Part shown: positions 47,530 to 60,930 of the stretch, piece by piece | How positions within the stretch are numbered: position 1 is the first letter of the stretch | How the letters are laid out: each line of letters begins with the position of its first letter | NCBI RefSeq assembly: GCF_958979055.1 | Contig: NC_084893.1 | Coordinates: forward strand, 26,925,487-26,989,486 | DNA length: 64,000 nucleotides | Reading direction: 5' to 3' | DNA from: Alnus glutinosa | Taxonomy: Eukaryota > Streptophyta > Magnoliopsida > Fagales > Betulaceae | Program-made: the position numbers and the translations under genes | Notes under the pieces: model-generated | What the model was told of the DNA's origin: nothing | Databases searched by the model: none | Seen by the model: only the letters and a program-made list of their open reading frames with translations

Positions 47530-49846
47530 AGCTCTGTAGCTTTATCTTCTTTTTGTACAACACGATGAATCTGGTTTATTGAGGGAAACCCCCAAAGACA
47601 ATGGTGAAATTGATAGAAAATATGATCCACTTAGGGCGGGAGACAAAAAACATAAGACAATTGCTTGATGAATTTACTCGATGATCTCTCCTATACTCAC
47701 TCAACTCTACTTATAGAAGGATCAACATAATTACAAAGATAACAAAGGCCGCCTAGCTAGCTGTTATTTCTATTTTTTTTCTTTTTTCAGGAAGGGGCGA
47801 GCGTAAAAGGACGACCAGAGTGACTATTTTACTTGGACGTGATTATAGTCTGCTGAAAACCAATGACAGGAAAGGCTTAGATGGTGAGAAACTGAATGTG
47901 CTCCCTCAAGTCGATTGAGTCATAGCTTGACTCAGTCTCACTGAGAACACTAACGACATACCAAGCCATAATCTCAAGCGCTTCCCATTCCATAATTCGA
48001 CTATGTGATCTTCCACCTACCAAACCATTAGAAGTTAGCCCGAATGCCAATGAAAGCCACTAAACACCCACTCTCGTGGTCACTTAGCTAAGTCATTTCA
48101 ATTATTTGAATTCAAACAAAACCAGGACACCCCAATGCCAATCAAAGAATTGTATAGCCCTCAATCTTGTGTTACTCTTATCATCCCTAGTACTTAGGAT
48201 TGGGTCACCTAGTCCTTGGGCTTCTAACATTTGCCCCACCTGGGTATTTGGTTATGCTTGAATGATCTCACCTATCTATGTAACACATCATTTATCATCG
48301 TTTGAATACTTGTTCTTTGGACTTCCACGCTTATACGAAACATCCATGGCCTTCTGGATGGCTTCCTCCTGAATGGCTGGAAAACTCTATGTAATGGCAA
48401 TTTCGCTGGACACAACTTAGCCAAATGAGTTTCTTCTACTAGTCTAACCGGAAGCATTTCCATTGAGATCGTGTTCCGTTCATGGATTCTGTATCCAATG
48501 TTTAGGTTGCTACATAACTTCAATAAAACAGTACTGTCATATATTTATTCTTGTAGCAACAATAAAACAATGTCATTTGTCTATTTTTGTGGCATCAACG
48601 TATCAATTTCTTTTTTTTTTAGAAAAAAAAATATATATATATGAAAGTAGTCTGACAGGTGGGATCGATCCCGGGACCCACATGAGGGAGAGGAGGGCCG
48701 CAAGGTGGGATGTCCCCCGTAGGTGAGTCGTAGGGGAGATCAATGCATCCACCGACTACCTTCATTTTTATTTTTTTATTATTTTTATTTAAGTGATATG
48801 CTGATATGGTAAGAATAGACATGTGACAGTGTCTTATTGATCTTACGTGGTAACCTGAATACGTGGCACATAATTTGTTAACTTTTTCTTAACAAAATAT
48901 AGATGAACGTTGCAAGTACAAAGATTGTTTATATTCCTGTTGAAAGATCGGGGACAATTTTTAAAAAATGCAAAGCACATGAACAAAAGAGATATATAAT
49001 AAAAAAAAATAAAAACAAAACAAAATTTATATTGTGTTAGCTCAGGAATATTTGTATATTTGTTAGGATTCAAATTTCAACCATATAATCAAGGGTGGCA
49101 ATTCGGGTATATGGGTCAGGTTCGTGTCGTATTAAGCCATGGATATATAATTATATAGATCAACCTGAATATGACATATTTAATTAAACAAATCAAACAC
49201 TTTAATTTTGACATAGTCCGTTTTAAATAAAAAAGATGACACAACACGACTTGCATAACCCATTTAATAAATATATCATGTTAAATTGACCTAAACATGA
49301 CACATTTCAATATGTTTCGACATGTTTAATATAAATGTGTTAAATTAACCCAAATACTTAAAATATGACTTAATTTACACAATTTCATATCTTAGAAGCA
49401 TAAATTATATTAATTATACACACATTCACAAGTAGATTTATAATAATCAATTTAATAATTGATATCCATTTATCCCTGACCATAATTAGTAACCCAACTT
49501 CTCAACCCAATATCCAATCAACATGATATTACAATCTAATAAAGTTCATTTACATAAACAAACAAATACATCAAAGTTAAAACATGGTCTCACCTCTTAG
49601 GGTTTTATTTTTTAATGAAAAAAATCCAATTTAAATTTAAACTTAAACGGGTAATACAAGTTAATTATAGTTATGCGAATTGATTTGAAATTAACTTATT
49701 TATTAATCATGTCTAATCTAATCAACCTGATTTAACTCAAATTTTATTATTCTGAATTTTAATTCGCTAATTTTTAATTTCGTATCACCTCAATAAACCC
49801 TAAACCCACAAATTTGGGTTGTTTATTTTGAGCTACATGGACAGAG
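47530..49846. other. Intergenic region with decayed repeats
   Basis: No gene. 47570-48520 is low-copy-looking text I cannot assign. 48641-48764 is a separate repeat. 49080-49760 contains a decayed dispersed repeat beginning GGGTGGCAATTCGGGTATAT and rich in phrases like GACACATTTCAATATGTTTC; related phrases recur at 59340-59540. Confidence 0.5.
48641..48764. repeat. Small element with inverted ends
   Basis: ATGAAAGTAGTC at the left and GACTACCTTCAT at the right. The interior has GGTGGGATCGATCCCGGGAC, somewhat like a tRNA box B in reverse, and a (TA)n at its left edge. It could be a SINE-type or a MITE-type element. Confidence 0.45.
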
Positions 49847-49946
49847 AGTTTGGTTGGCTGCCCTTCACCTTCAGTACTTCGACCCATCCCACCATCCTCA
49901 GCTCAGTCTCTGAGAGGGGCAGAGTGCCAACAAGCAAAAACCTTCA

Positions 49947-52110
49947 ATGCTAAGAAAGCTCCTCTCATGGCGTCCCTCGACTCACAAACCTCAAACAACT
50001 CTAACCCTAACCCTACGCCCAAACACACCATTTCCCTCTCTTTCTCGTTTCCTAAGCCAATCTCTATCGGAAGACCCTTACGACCCTCCATTTTCTCCCT
50101 CTTCCAAACCCCCAAAACCCAAGAAGAAGAAGACCCAGAAGAGCCCCAAGAAAAACCCTTCCCCGACCCGGCCTCTCAAGTCGGACATTCCCTTCGACTT
50201 CAGATACTCCTACTCTGAGACCGACCCGTCCGTCGAGCCCATTGGGTTCCGAGAACCCCCGAGGTTCTCCCCGTTCGGGCCGGGCCGGATCGACCGGGCA
50301 TGGACCGGGACGTCCGCACCGGCCCATCAGGAAGTGGACCCGGAAAGGATCGCGCAGGAGAGGAACCGGGTTCTCGGGGACCCGCTTTCCGACGAGGAGA
50401 TCGCAGAGCTCGTGGAACGGTACCGGCACAGTGATTGCTCTCGGCAAATCAATCTGGGTAATCTTCTCTCCCTAAACAAAAATGGGTTTGGGTTTGGGTT
50501 TGTGTTTGTGTTTTTTTTGGTTCGGTTCGCTACAAGGGTCTACTTTGGGAATGTGAGTTAGTTCTTGATCATCTACTTTGATTTTGATTGATATGAATTA
50601 AGCAAATGTGGTTTTTAAATTGAATTATTCAAATTTTATCATCTCTGCAAGTATGGACATTTTCTACCTGCAAAAGGATTTGTTAATGTTTCCTTAATTC
50701 ATTTCATCTTACTAAGTTATATGCTAATATGGTAAATCCGAGTATTTTATTTAAAAATACTTGTTAGGATTTTAAGAACCCTATCCTAATCCCGCAAACG
50801 GTATAGTAGCATGGGATAACCATTGTGAAACCTCTGTTGGAGTGGAGGCCATGATTTCAGCTTTAGTTAACTCCAATCAGGTTGGCACTCATCTAGGGCA
50901 TGGGCTACATTGGGTTTAGGTCTATCTTCTATCATTAAGTGCTAGGGACAACTGGACTAGTGTAATCACATTGCACATTGCTTTTTTCTTTTTCTTGATT
51001 TTCTAGCTCGTTTCTCTAATTAGGCGTTTCCTTTTGTCTACTCACAGTGTAGTAAGGGGTGCCTTCTGCTTTTAATGAGATTGGCTTATTATTTACCAGA
51101 AAAAGTAATGGATGAATGCACTAATGGTTCTATTTTGTGTTAGGGAAGGGGGGAGTTACTCACAACATGTTGGATGACATCAACAACCATTGGAGAAGGG
51201 CTGAAGCTGTGAGGATCAAGTGTTTGGGTGTGCCAACCCTTGATATGGATAACGTTTGCTTCCACCTTGAGGTTTCAACTTTATTGAGTACACATATACC
51301 GAACGAATTATTTCCCTTTTATAGTTTTCAGAAATCATTAGCTGATGTAGATAGTAGTTTCTTTGTAGGACAAGTCTGGTGGGAAGGTTATCTACCAGCA
51401 CATTAACATCCTTCTTTTATATCGGGGTCGAAACTATGATCCAAAGAATCGGCCAGTTATTCCTCTAATGCTGTGGAAGCCTTACGCGCCGATATATCCG
51501 AAGCTTGTGAAGAATGTTGCTGAGGGGTTAACATTTGAACAAACAAAGGAAATGAGAAACGGAGGACTGACTTCTCCCCCACTAATGAAACTTAGTAAGT
51601 GAACTTAATGATTGAAGGCTAAAGATGAGTTATTGCTATTCTTTCTTTTCGCATTAATGATTGAAAAATGAGTGGTAAAAATGCATGGAGGCATGATTCT
51701 ATTCGTCTCAATTCTTATTGGATGATATATTTGCTGCAGCCAGGAATGGTGTGTATGTAAATGTCGTGGATAGAGTGAGGGAGGCCTTCAAGATAGAAGA
51801 AGTGGTGAGACTAGACTGCACCCATGTTGGCACCAGCGATTGCAAAAGAATAGGTGTGAAATTAAGGGTATTACTTCTTATCCTTGAATCAAGTGTAGAA
51901 ATTTATTAGGCTCTTTGGAGAAAGTTTTGGGTTTCTACTCCAAGCTTATATGGTTGTGGTTTTCATTCTCTCTTATAAATTCAGGATCTGGTACCTTGTG
52001 TCCCTATTTTGTTCAAGGATGAGCAGATAATACTTTGGAGGGGGCAGAGAGATCAAGAACAGGAGTCTAATGTATCAAAGGAAGTTACAAGTGCACTGAT
52101 GCTTGAGTGA
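49947..52110 (+). CDS. CRS2-associated factor-like CRM protein, mitochondrial (MCSF1 type)
   Basis: Plant CRM-domain RNA-binding protein of 372 residues, closest to mitochondrial CAF-like splicing factors that help remove group II introns. Exons: 49947-50457, 51144-51271, 51369-51594, 51740-51867, 51985-52110, all GT-AG and in phase. The N-terminus (MLRKLLSWRPSTHKPQTTLT) is basic and hydroxyl-rich, fitting a mitochondrial presequence. A KPKKKKTQKSPKKN stretch follows, then DEEIAELVERYRHSDCSRQI leading into the CRM core LGKGGVTHNMLDDINNHWRR, AEAVRIKC and HINILLLYRGRNY. The end has the CAF-type second block (VNVVDRVREAF, VPCVPILFKDEQIILWRG). An ATG at 49850 lies in another frame and is not used. 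Exon 1 is very GC-rich. Confidence 0.92.
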
Positions 52111-52770
52111 GGCCCAAAAATATTTGCTGGACTAATTTTCTGTCAGCTCTTGTGGACAGTTTTTTGTCTTCTCCAAACAAACAGCAGGCTGCTAGAAGAA
52201 AAATTGGTTCACACAGTATCATGCATAAATGACACTGTTGGATCGATCCCATCTCAGGTCCTCTTCAACATGTTTTAGGATTGCTGTCATCCTGACTGGA
52301 CAGATTAGTAAGACTAAAGTCGTCTCTCTGCCACCATCTGAACTCATGCCGTCTCCTATCTGTAAATATTAATCCAACAGATCTGCAACTCTCTGACTTT
52401 GAGATAATCAAACGTGTAAACTGGAGCCACCCAAAAGAAATTGACAGGAATTTCTCTAAGTTTCTCTTACCTTTCAGCTGTTTTTTTGTTTTTTAGAATG
52501 CTGTAGTAAATGTACTAAAACTTGTGATGTTCTCAATATGCTTTAATATTTAACTATCAACCAACTCACATTTTTAAAGTATTTTGGGAGGAAGTTTTTA
52601 GGGAAAGTTTACATATCCTTTCAAACTACCACCTAGTTGACTATGTTTACCAAAACTTTCAATTGTGACAATGTTTCACCAAACTATAAAAAATTGTCAA
52701 TTGTCTCCCAATGACGAAAATACCCTTAATAAAATAAAATAAAATAAATTATAAGAAAAGACTAAACTAG

Positions 52771-52802
<32 letters not shown>

Positions 52803-53942
52803 ATAAGAAAAAAGAAAGAAGATGTTATGGAGTCTGAGGGTCAAATGGTCAAAAAGAAAGCTGGTGGTAATTCCTTCAATTGCTTTTGTGGCTTGGATGC
52901 TTTGTTTTTTTTTTTTTTTGTTCCAATTCCAACAAAATGCCTGTATTGGTGGTTAATAGAAATATGAATTTGGATAGGCTAGGAGTAGGACTGATAATAC
53001 AAGGAGAAACGCCTTGAAAGAGAAATGAAAAAGCCTTTTTCCACTTATCCATTGAATCTCTCTTTCTTGGAATTGTATTTGAGAAGAAAATGAAAGAGTT
53101 TGTAGACTTGGGATAAGATTTCTATTCTCAGGCCAGAAGAAAGGACGAGGCCAGGGACCAGGATCCCCTATAATTGGAGATCCTTGTTATTACCTCTGTC
53201 CCCTCTTCTTTGGACAGAAATATGTAAAATTTCTCTTGCCTCTCCTCGTTGTACAAAGAATTGTAGAGAATCCAAATCGGAGGCCATGAGGGGAAAGAAA
53301 AGGCAGAAGCTACACAACATTGTTACAGAATTGCATTTTGCTTGAAGTTCAACTGTGCCAATGGTTCCCACAGTTGACCTGAAACCCAACAACCATGCTG
53401 GCATAAACCCAAGGACTGCACTCCTACCAAGCTACAATCAAAGCCTTCAGATATATTATGATCAATCGTATTAATGTATCACCTCCATACTAAGTATCTT
53501 GAAAACTTAAAGAAATATGCCCATAATAATAAAATATGCAATCTTTAGAAGGCAGACACCACCAAGCAATCATGTGAGGAAAGAACAAACATAATGGGTA
53601 CAATATCAATAAACTTGAAATTTACATCTATAAAATAGACAAGACAAGGCTATAAATTGCAGTCAGTTCCCAAACAACATAATGAATTACTGGTAATACA
53701 GATAAGGCTATTGGCTACTTGAAATCGGTGAATGTATTCCCAGCCCTTTAAACAAACATGAGAAAAATCAAGCAGACGAGCGTAAGAGAGCTCAATTCCA
53801 TCAGTGTCTCCACACATCAAGGGACTTCCACTGGACTTGCATAACTAATAATAGACTGTATCATCCAATATTTACAGGGAGTCCATAGCAAGAGAAACTT
53901 CACTCCTATGAACTGAAGTATGCACTACAGACATGACAAGTT
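52111..53942. other. Intergenic region between convergent genes
   Basis: 3' UTRs of the CAF-like gene (left) and PAP18 (right) meet here. A/T runs at 52770-52800 and 52905. No further gene; a 78-codon frame on the minus strand at 53168-53404 has no recognisable content. Confidence 0.6.
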
Positions 53943-56900
53943 CTACGGTGCCACAAGTATTCCTCTCTGTATATGTCTCTTCTCAGCAACACATCCTGAG
54001 CTCACCAGCGATGTTATCCAGACCTGATCAGACCTTACAGGCTCATCATCATCATTCCTATGCCAGCTCCAGAAGGCATGGGTTGAATTCACAATCTTGA
54101 GCTCCCCATGACCAAAACTTGCTTCACGGAAGACTGACCACTCAGGCTGTGGGTTTATATACCTGTCAATTTACAAGAATTTAATGTCGAAAATCAGGCC
54201 TCTTACCAAGGAATTATAATCTAAATAAACAAACAAATTAATATACTAACACAACCAGGCCTATGATAACTACTCTACAATATTGTATATACGACATAGA
54301 TAAATACATACTTGTAAACCCAATAGGCAGAATACTGAAAATCTCAGCTTGTAAATCTGACAATCACTAACTGAAAGGTTGGCAGTGTCCACTCTTTCTT
54401 CATACAACACCCCCCCCACCCCCCCCCCCCCCCCCCAACAAAAAAAAAACACGCTAATGTGGTGGCTGATTTTTAAACAACTAGTTAGAAAATGAGACAC
54501 CCTCTTAGACACAAGTTGGTAAAAACAGCCTTCACCAAACCATGCTTTATGAAACAGAATAAAGAGTGATTTCGATTTTGAGAGAAGAGAATGGAGAGAA
54601 AAAGAAGAAGCATATTCCTGACTTCATCCAAAATATGAATATGTAACATGAGTTACAGCATTGTTTCTTTACGCGAATCATAAGTCAATCATTTGTGTGA
54701 GTGTTGCGTGCAAATAAATTTTTAGTTTCAGAAAGTTTATTAAGGTGAGGAAATACCAGTGAGCTAAACCTTCTTTGTTTCCTCCATCACCAATGGTTAT
54801 GTGGACAGTGCCACAAGGATCAAATCTTCCATTATTGATGCGTTTCTGTCAAAGAGACCACAACAAATTAAACTCCGAGTGCCACCAAAATGAAAGTAAT
54901 AAAGAAATGCTAAAGCAATCCAGGCATACCGAGCGTTCATAAGCATGCACATGCCCAGAAAGTACTAAATCCACACTTGCAGCATAAAGCAAGGGTTCCA
55001 TGGCAGCCATCATATCATCACCTTCACCTTGATGAGCCTTGTTACTGTTATACCACGGCACATGGAATAGCACCACCAGCCAAGGTGTCCTTTTCCGGTC
55101 CACCTTTGAAAGATCATCCTATGGAAGAAGAGATACAGAAAATCACATTATAACTGAACTGCCCTTTCAATTCATAAGAACTATTGACTTTGCAGAGAAA
55201 AGATTCAAATGAAAAGGGCAATAAAGAAGGAACAGACAAGACATCTAAAATTGTATGTGCATGCAGAAATAACCCAATGACCTGAAAATTAAGCTGTCAA
55301 ATGTCAATCCTCATATCCTGAGGCTCGCCTAATCTGGGGGTGGGAAGTTCATAATTAACCAAAGAAATTAAGTTCCAGTCACTCACGCTAAAAGCTTATA
55401 CCGTACAACTTTTATGTTTTATATTGCAACAGATCTAAGTATAGCTTGAGGACCCTAGCAGCCAGAAAACATATCTACGCAGATATCCAGGTGCTGATCA
55501 TTTTATCACCTACGTTTACCAAAGGTATTAGAAAGCAGGACCTAGTTACAGCAGTTGTCTAATGCCTAGGGCTGGTTGTAGATAGACCAGGTATAGCAGC
55601 CACTAAATATCTACTTACACATTTTGGATTGTTAGCTGTATGAACCTTTCAATGATTTTTCTCATTATCAATCATTTCAATTTCACATTGGGAAACTTGA
55701 GTTATACTAATGAACTTGGAAATCCTCATGCATTTCCCTTACAAAGCCTTCTTTAAAACTCCAAAGGCTGCTGACCAATTGAACTATTGAATTCAGTCTC
55801 TTCATTAATGGATTTACGCGATATGCTTAGAATCACCATTGATGATCTGCCATGAATCTTAACAGTCACTGGGTGCTCTCTGCACTTGCCAATTATTTAG
55901 GATCTTCTGCACCAAATTAGTGTGTTTAAACAAACGTGTTATGAAAAGATAAAGGAATGAACCCACAATCATACATCATAAAACTCACAGCAAAAGGCCC
56001 TTCCCTTATTCGATGATTCAACCCAAACATTTATCTCTATTGAAATTTATTTGCCCTCATCCATCTATCAAATATTGACAAACAACTGTTTAGGAGTTAA
56101 TTTTGTTATGTATTACAAAAAGATACTCCTTTTGAAAAGAGTGGACATGAATGACTAACCTTCAGCCACCTGTATTGATCGGATTGCTCATCATAATCTG
56201 TATATGAACCAAGCATGGTAACATGAACACCTGCGACTTCAAAAGAATAATAAAGATTCGAACTTGATCCACTCTCCCCAAAAGGCATTTTCCATCTAGC
56301 ATTATAGGATTCAAACCCATCCTTTAAAAATGGTATATTCTCCTGTTCATGGTTCCCTTCTGTAACCATCCATGGCCTCGCACTTGCAAGGGGCTGCACC
56401 AGCTCACCAAATGTGTCCCACCGGTGTTGCATATAATCAGCATATGAGAGGTCCCCAGGAAGCAGATGCACATCATAGTTGCACTGGTCAATGTGATCCA
56501 GTGTTGTTTTGGTCCAGCCAGTTTGACCCAGATCCCCTGCCACAGCAAAAGTAACCGGAAATTGTGCTGGAGGGGTCTTCAGCTGGAACTCAGGACCTTG
56601 TCCTCCACATCTGTAAAAGTAAACCATGCTATGTTCCAGAGGCCCGATGACAGTGTGGTGTATCTTCCCTGAGCTATAGAATATATAGCTATAAGATGTG
56701 CTTTCTCCCTGAGCTACAGAACTGTATCTCCCAGGTAATGTCCCATACTCAACAATTGAAGGAGAAGATTTATCATCAGTGACCCATGTCACTCGCATGT
56801 GCTTGTCTCCAGCCAAAGAGATGTGCACCTACCATAGGCATTTGCACAGGAAAAGTACGTCAAACTAAATGTCAACATAACTAAAACTCAGTAACGCAAT

Positions 56901-58114
56901 AATAAAAGAGAGCCACCAAAGAGCAAATATACAAAATCAAATGTCTCAGGTAACAACATCAGATCGCAAAATCATTCATCTAGAAAGAATTTTCAAAACT
57001 CATTTGTCAGTGCAAAATATAACTACATCTACTCAAATCAAAACAATTTCATAACAACATGACGATTATCACATATCCGTTTAATGATATTCATGTTCTC
57101 ATGATTTTCAATCCAATTTACAAGACTACAATAAACACGCCAACTAGTAAGCCAGTCCAATACAGGTTCGTACTAAGAAGAGACGCAAGGAATTATACCA
57201 CAAGATTACCACATTTCTGTAGATTTTAATATCAAAGACGGGATAGTTTTTGCAGTCGAAAAAAGCACCCAAGCTTCTCACCCATTTATTGTGATAAACA
57301 AATTTTGTTGGAGTATATACATGGAAGTGTGAAGTGTGCGTGCTTATGTCTCACATCAGCTAATCATGTGAAAGAGTTGGTTGATATAACATAACTCGGC
57401 CCAACCGCATACGCCTAACCGTTTAGGTTAAAATAATGTCCACAAGGCCTTACTTGGAGTCTCTCCACACTATCGATATTCGGAACAAGTGATATCAGAG
57501 CCAGCATGCTATATAATGACCTCGCTCACTTGGAGACTCTGAATGTTTATCCCCTCAAAAAATTCTCCATGCCAATTCTCTTATATAAGTAATCACCAAA
57601 AAAAACAAATCTCATAATTTACTCCTCATTACTCTTGTTAAATCATTTCTTATCCGAAAAAAGCTTAAACTGATATAAAAGATTAAATCTACTCATTTAT
57701 AATACTTTAAAACTCTACTCACACGCGGGATCACTCTCCCTCAACAAGTAGCCAAGTGGAATATTTAGCTAAAAATTGAATCAACTGTAAACTGTAGAAT
57801 AATGATTCTGAGTTCAAAACCTTTTGAGCAAATATCTTAATTACACTTCAAAATTAACGCAACGTCTATCAATCAGTAAGCGTTCATTTCAACTCAAAAA
57901 CAAGATAATAGACTACTAGAACAGTCATCAACAGATCAAAATCAAACCAGGATTCCAACAACTCTGTTACCTGCTGCGGTTGAGACGAGGCCTTGGGGTG
58001 AGACGCGAGATGCAATGTTTTGCGAGGCGGAGGCCGGACGTAGTCGGCGGCGGCGACGGTCGCCGAGAGTAGCAAGAAAGCTGCCGCCGCGATCAGCTTC
58101 CGCTCCAGCTCCAT
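53943..58114 (-). CDS. PAP18: Purple acid phosphatase, PAP18-like
   Basis: Secreted or vacuolar binuclear metallophosphatase that releases phosphate from esters at acid pH. Exons: 57971-58114, 56160-56828, 54930-55118, 54757-54845, 53943-54162; 436 residues, the length of Arabidopsis PAP18 as I recall it. Signal peptide [17 protein letters not shown] (residues 7-23). All seven metal ligands are present: D147 (GDLGQT), D174 and Y177 (GDLSYADY), N207 (GNHE), H290 (VVLFHVP), H327 and H329 (GHVHAYER). Phrases [20 protein letters not shown] and [20 protein letters not shown] are strongly PAP18-like. Intron 1 (56829-57970) holds an old LTR scrap; intron 4 holds a C run (54413-54436). PAP family genes often respond to phosphate status; I see no P1BS site that would prove it here. 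Confidence 0.93.
54413..54436. repeat. C-rich run in PAP18 intron 4
   Basis: Two C tracts separated by an A, followed by AACAAAAAAAAAAC. Low-complexity only. Confidence 0.8.
57300..57515 (+). repeat. LTR scrap with primer site in PAP18 intron 1
   Basis: Text of a TRIM-like LTR (TGTCTCACATCAGCTAATCA, then AAGGCCTTACTTGGAGTCTC) followed by GTGATATCAGAGCCAG at 57489, a slightly changed tRNA-Met primer site. No second LTR seen, so a truncated old copy. Confidence 0.5.
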
Positions 58115-58973
58115 CATTGAATGAGAAAACCTCTGCGGAAATGATCGACTTGTGGATTTTGTAGCATATCTTCTTCTACCATGAGAATGTCTGTGTAACA
58201 GTGAATGTGTGAGGTCAAATGACCAAATAACCCTTCTTCGATAATTGTCTTTTTGTTTGTATCTACTATCTACCCTCAACTGTTCCGTATTAGCCCAGAT
58301 AAAGCCAGACTCATGTGCTTTGGAAATTATACACAGTTTTCAAATACCTCTAACCGACATAATATTAAAAAATAAATTTTAAGAAAATGATACTTATTTT
58401 TTAAAATCATTAAAAATGCATGCGAGAAACACGTGATATTGAAATATATATATATATATATTTTTCAAGTGCTAAGGACACGTGTCACTTTTATAAACTA
58501 GTTTGTATAAATTATTTGTCCAAACAGATAAATGGGTCTCTTCAAGGATTTGGCTTACCTGGTGTAAAAAAAATAAAACTAAGTTTAGTTTTTACAACCG
58601 TTCATATTTAATTCTAAATGATAAATATTAAAAAAGAAATTAAGCATAAGTTTATTAATGATTTGCGTAATAAGTGTCACATAAATTTATAATGGACTTG
58701 TAATAAAAGGGGTAATATCCTTAGGGCCACGATATGCATGCAATATCTTCTTCTTCTTTTTGTTCTTTTTTTTTTTTTTTTTTTTTTTCTGAGAAGTTAT
58801 CAAACACTTTATTCGGTTTCAAAACAATGATTAGGATCCTAACAATTTTCTGTCTTGATTGTTAGCAATTCAAGCAGTAAATGTGAGAAAATTTTTTACT
58901 CAAGACCTACTTCGATAGATGAGTTTCATAAAAACTCACATTTGTTGTCCAAATTACTAACAATCTAAACAGT

Positions 58974-59017
<44 letters not shown>

Positions 59018-60339
59018 CTCAAAATAATTTTTCTCTTTTTTAGTATCTTAAAAGCTACTCAAAGTAAACCATGTTTGATCATTGTCCGAGTGTCCCTATG
59101 CATAAAATCATGAAAACGCGGTAGCTTTTCCTTTTTTGTATCTTGTGTAATGGATGCTTTTTATTTTCCCCTCAATCAAATCAAGCAAAAAAAAAAAAAA
59201 AAAAAGGAAGGGAGGAGATAGTATTGTGGTTATGGTGTGAAAAGGCTTCCAAATCAAGATTCAAAAAGGTTCTTTCCTCCCTCCTAAATTCTTTGTAATC
59301 CGTATCTGTCCAAATTTTGTTGAATAGGTCCGATAAAGATTATTTTGTATAGTCTTATAATCATACTTCAACACGGTTCAAACCCGACATAATAGTAATC
59401 AATTTTCAACATAACTCGCAAACCTAATACAAAATTAGACGGTTAGGATTGAAGAATTTAACATATTCAATTAAACGGGTCAACTTAATGTTAATCTATA
59501 TAGTCTTATATTCATATTTTGACACGATTAAATCGGAACGTGTAATTAAAATCTTAGGAGATTTAGGAGTGTTCATGTACAGGAGAATGAGACAGCTTTC
59601 CGACCTTTACTCGAAGTACTTTCACACGCAACCCATGTTGAATTTGTACGATGCTCATGTCTCATCTGGAATATTGCATGCGTATAAAGTAATCCAGGAA
59701 CATAGGATAGGACTATGTTCCTGTTTCTGCTTTTCCTTTCTTTGTCTTTCTGCTTCTCTTTCTTCCATTTATCATCTTGTCTTGTCTGTTCATATTCACA
59801 CTAGGTTCTCGAATTCCATGCACTGTAGCGGTCTCTATTATCAGATTACACAATCACACTCATAAGAAAATTTAATCAAGTAACTCTTAAAAGAAGTTTG
59901 AACTCTAAATGAAAACTATATACCCTCGTTAATCGTCAAACGGTCGTTAATGCAACCAACAAGAAAAATCATATCTTATTTGGCATCAATGCTACCATAA
60001 GGTACGTAACAGACAAAGAGCCGCTCCCATAAAAAGGGCTTACTAACCACAAAGCCTTTTCCTCTATTTCTATTCAGTTTTCTCTCGAAAAGCATACTAT
60101 TGATTTAAACATCAGAGGCTCCCTACAAGTCTCCCTCCGGCCGACATCACCCTGATAGTCTTTTCTTATTTTGCAGGTGGCTCATTGCCAGTCTAGTCGT
60201 CCGAAAATTTATTGTATCAACAATTTGCATTTGCGATGTGCTCATTGAGACTAAAGCATCTTTTAATAAATTGCACAAGTCGAGACAAGGTTCAGGGAGA
60301 TTTGAAGGGTTCTGCTATTTGATAACCAATAATAAAAAT
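58115..60339. other. Intergenic region
   Basis: 5' side of PAP18, then repeats: a possible decayed relative of the 60340 MITE ending TTTGTCC at 58521, a T run at 58767, a (TA)n at 58980-59014, and the dispersed repeat phrases at 59340-59540. A 138-codon frame at 59449-59865 has no recognisable domain and overlaps that repeat; I do not call it a gene. Confidence 0.5.
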
Positions 60340-60591
60340 GGACAAAATTTTCATTTGTGGTAAGAGGAAATTTCGTAAATTCAGTCTATTAAATTAACAT
60401 TTGTCCTTAAAGTACATGATTCTCAAATGCATTTTTAATAATGCATGTGAGCACGTGATTTTCACATGCCCTTTAAATAATGTATGCAAGAATCATGTGC
60501 TCTGTTGTTAATCCTATTAAGAATCACGCGTTCTAAATACATATATCAATTTAATAGACTAAATTGACAGAATTTGAGAAAAATTTTGTCC
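60340..60591. mobile_element. Mutator-type MITE with perfect 9-bp target duplication
   Basis: Ends GGACAAAATTTTC and GAAAAATTTTGTCC; AATAAAAAT on both sides (60331-60339 and 60592-60600). Same end type as the 9349 element. Internal GCATGTGAGCACGTGATT / AATCATGTGCTC arms. Confidence 0.85.
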
Positions 60592-60809
60592 AATAAAAAT
60601 TGCTACAACTCCAAAGTCTCAAATAACATTGGCATTCGAGTGAAATTTTGTTGCTACGACATACTTGAAATGCTGGCTTCATTAAGATTTCTGTATTTCT
60701 CCTTGGATGGCTGTGACCAATAATCATATCTATTTTCAATCCACAAATATATTAAGAATCTTGGGTCCAAGTGAACTCAGTTAATACTTCCTTTTTTTTT
60801 TTTCTTTTT

Positions 60810-60875
60810 TTTTATAAGTAATCGAGATATCATAAAGTGTAATGTCCTCTAAGTACATAGAAAGTATACAAAAAT
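60810..60875 (-). mobile_element. LINE 3' end fragment
   Basis: On the minus strand TGTATACTTTCTATGTACTT, GAGGACATTACACTTTATGA and TATCTCGATTACTTATAAAA, the same 3' UTR type as the LINE at 40917-41240. Only about 60 bp plus a tail survive. Confidence 0.6.
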
Positions 60876-60930
60876 TCAGTTAATACTTTACACTACCTTT
60901 CCGGACAAAATTTGAACCCATAATCTCTCT

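Noticed and set aside
48272-48523. Minus-strand frame of 83 codons
   Set aside because: No domain, and surrounding DNA looks like decayed repeat text.
49850-50218. Alternative start frame upstream of the CAF-like gene
   Set aside because: The frame differs from the conserved CRM protein frame and ends early; the 49947 start gives a proper mitochondrial presequence.
59449-59865. Frame of 138 codons in the intergenic region
   Set aside because: Covers a decayed dispersed repeat, shows no domain, no splice partners and no promoter signs.
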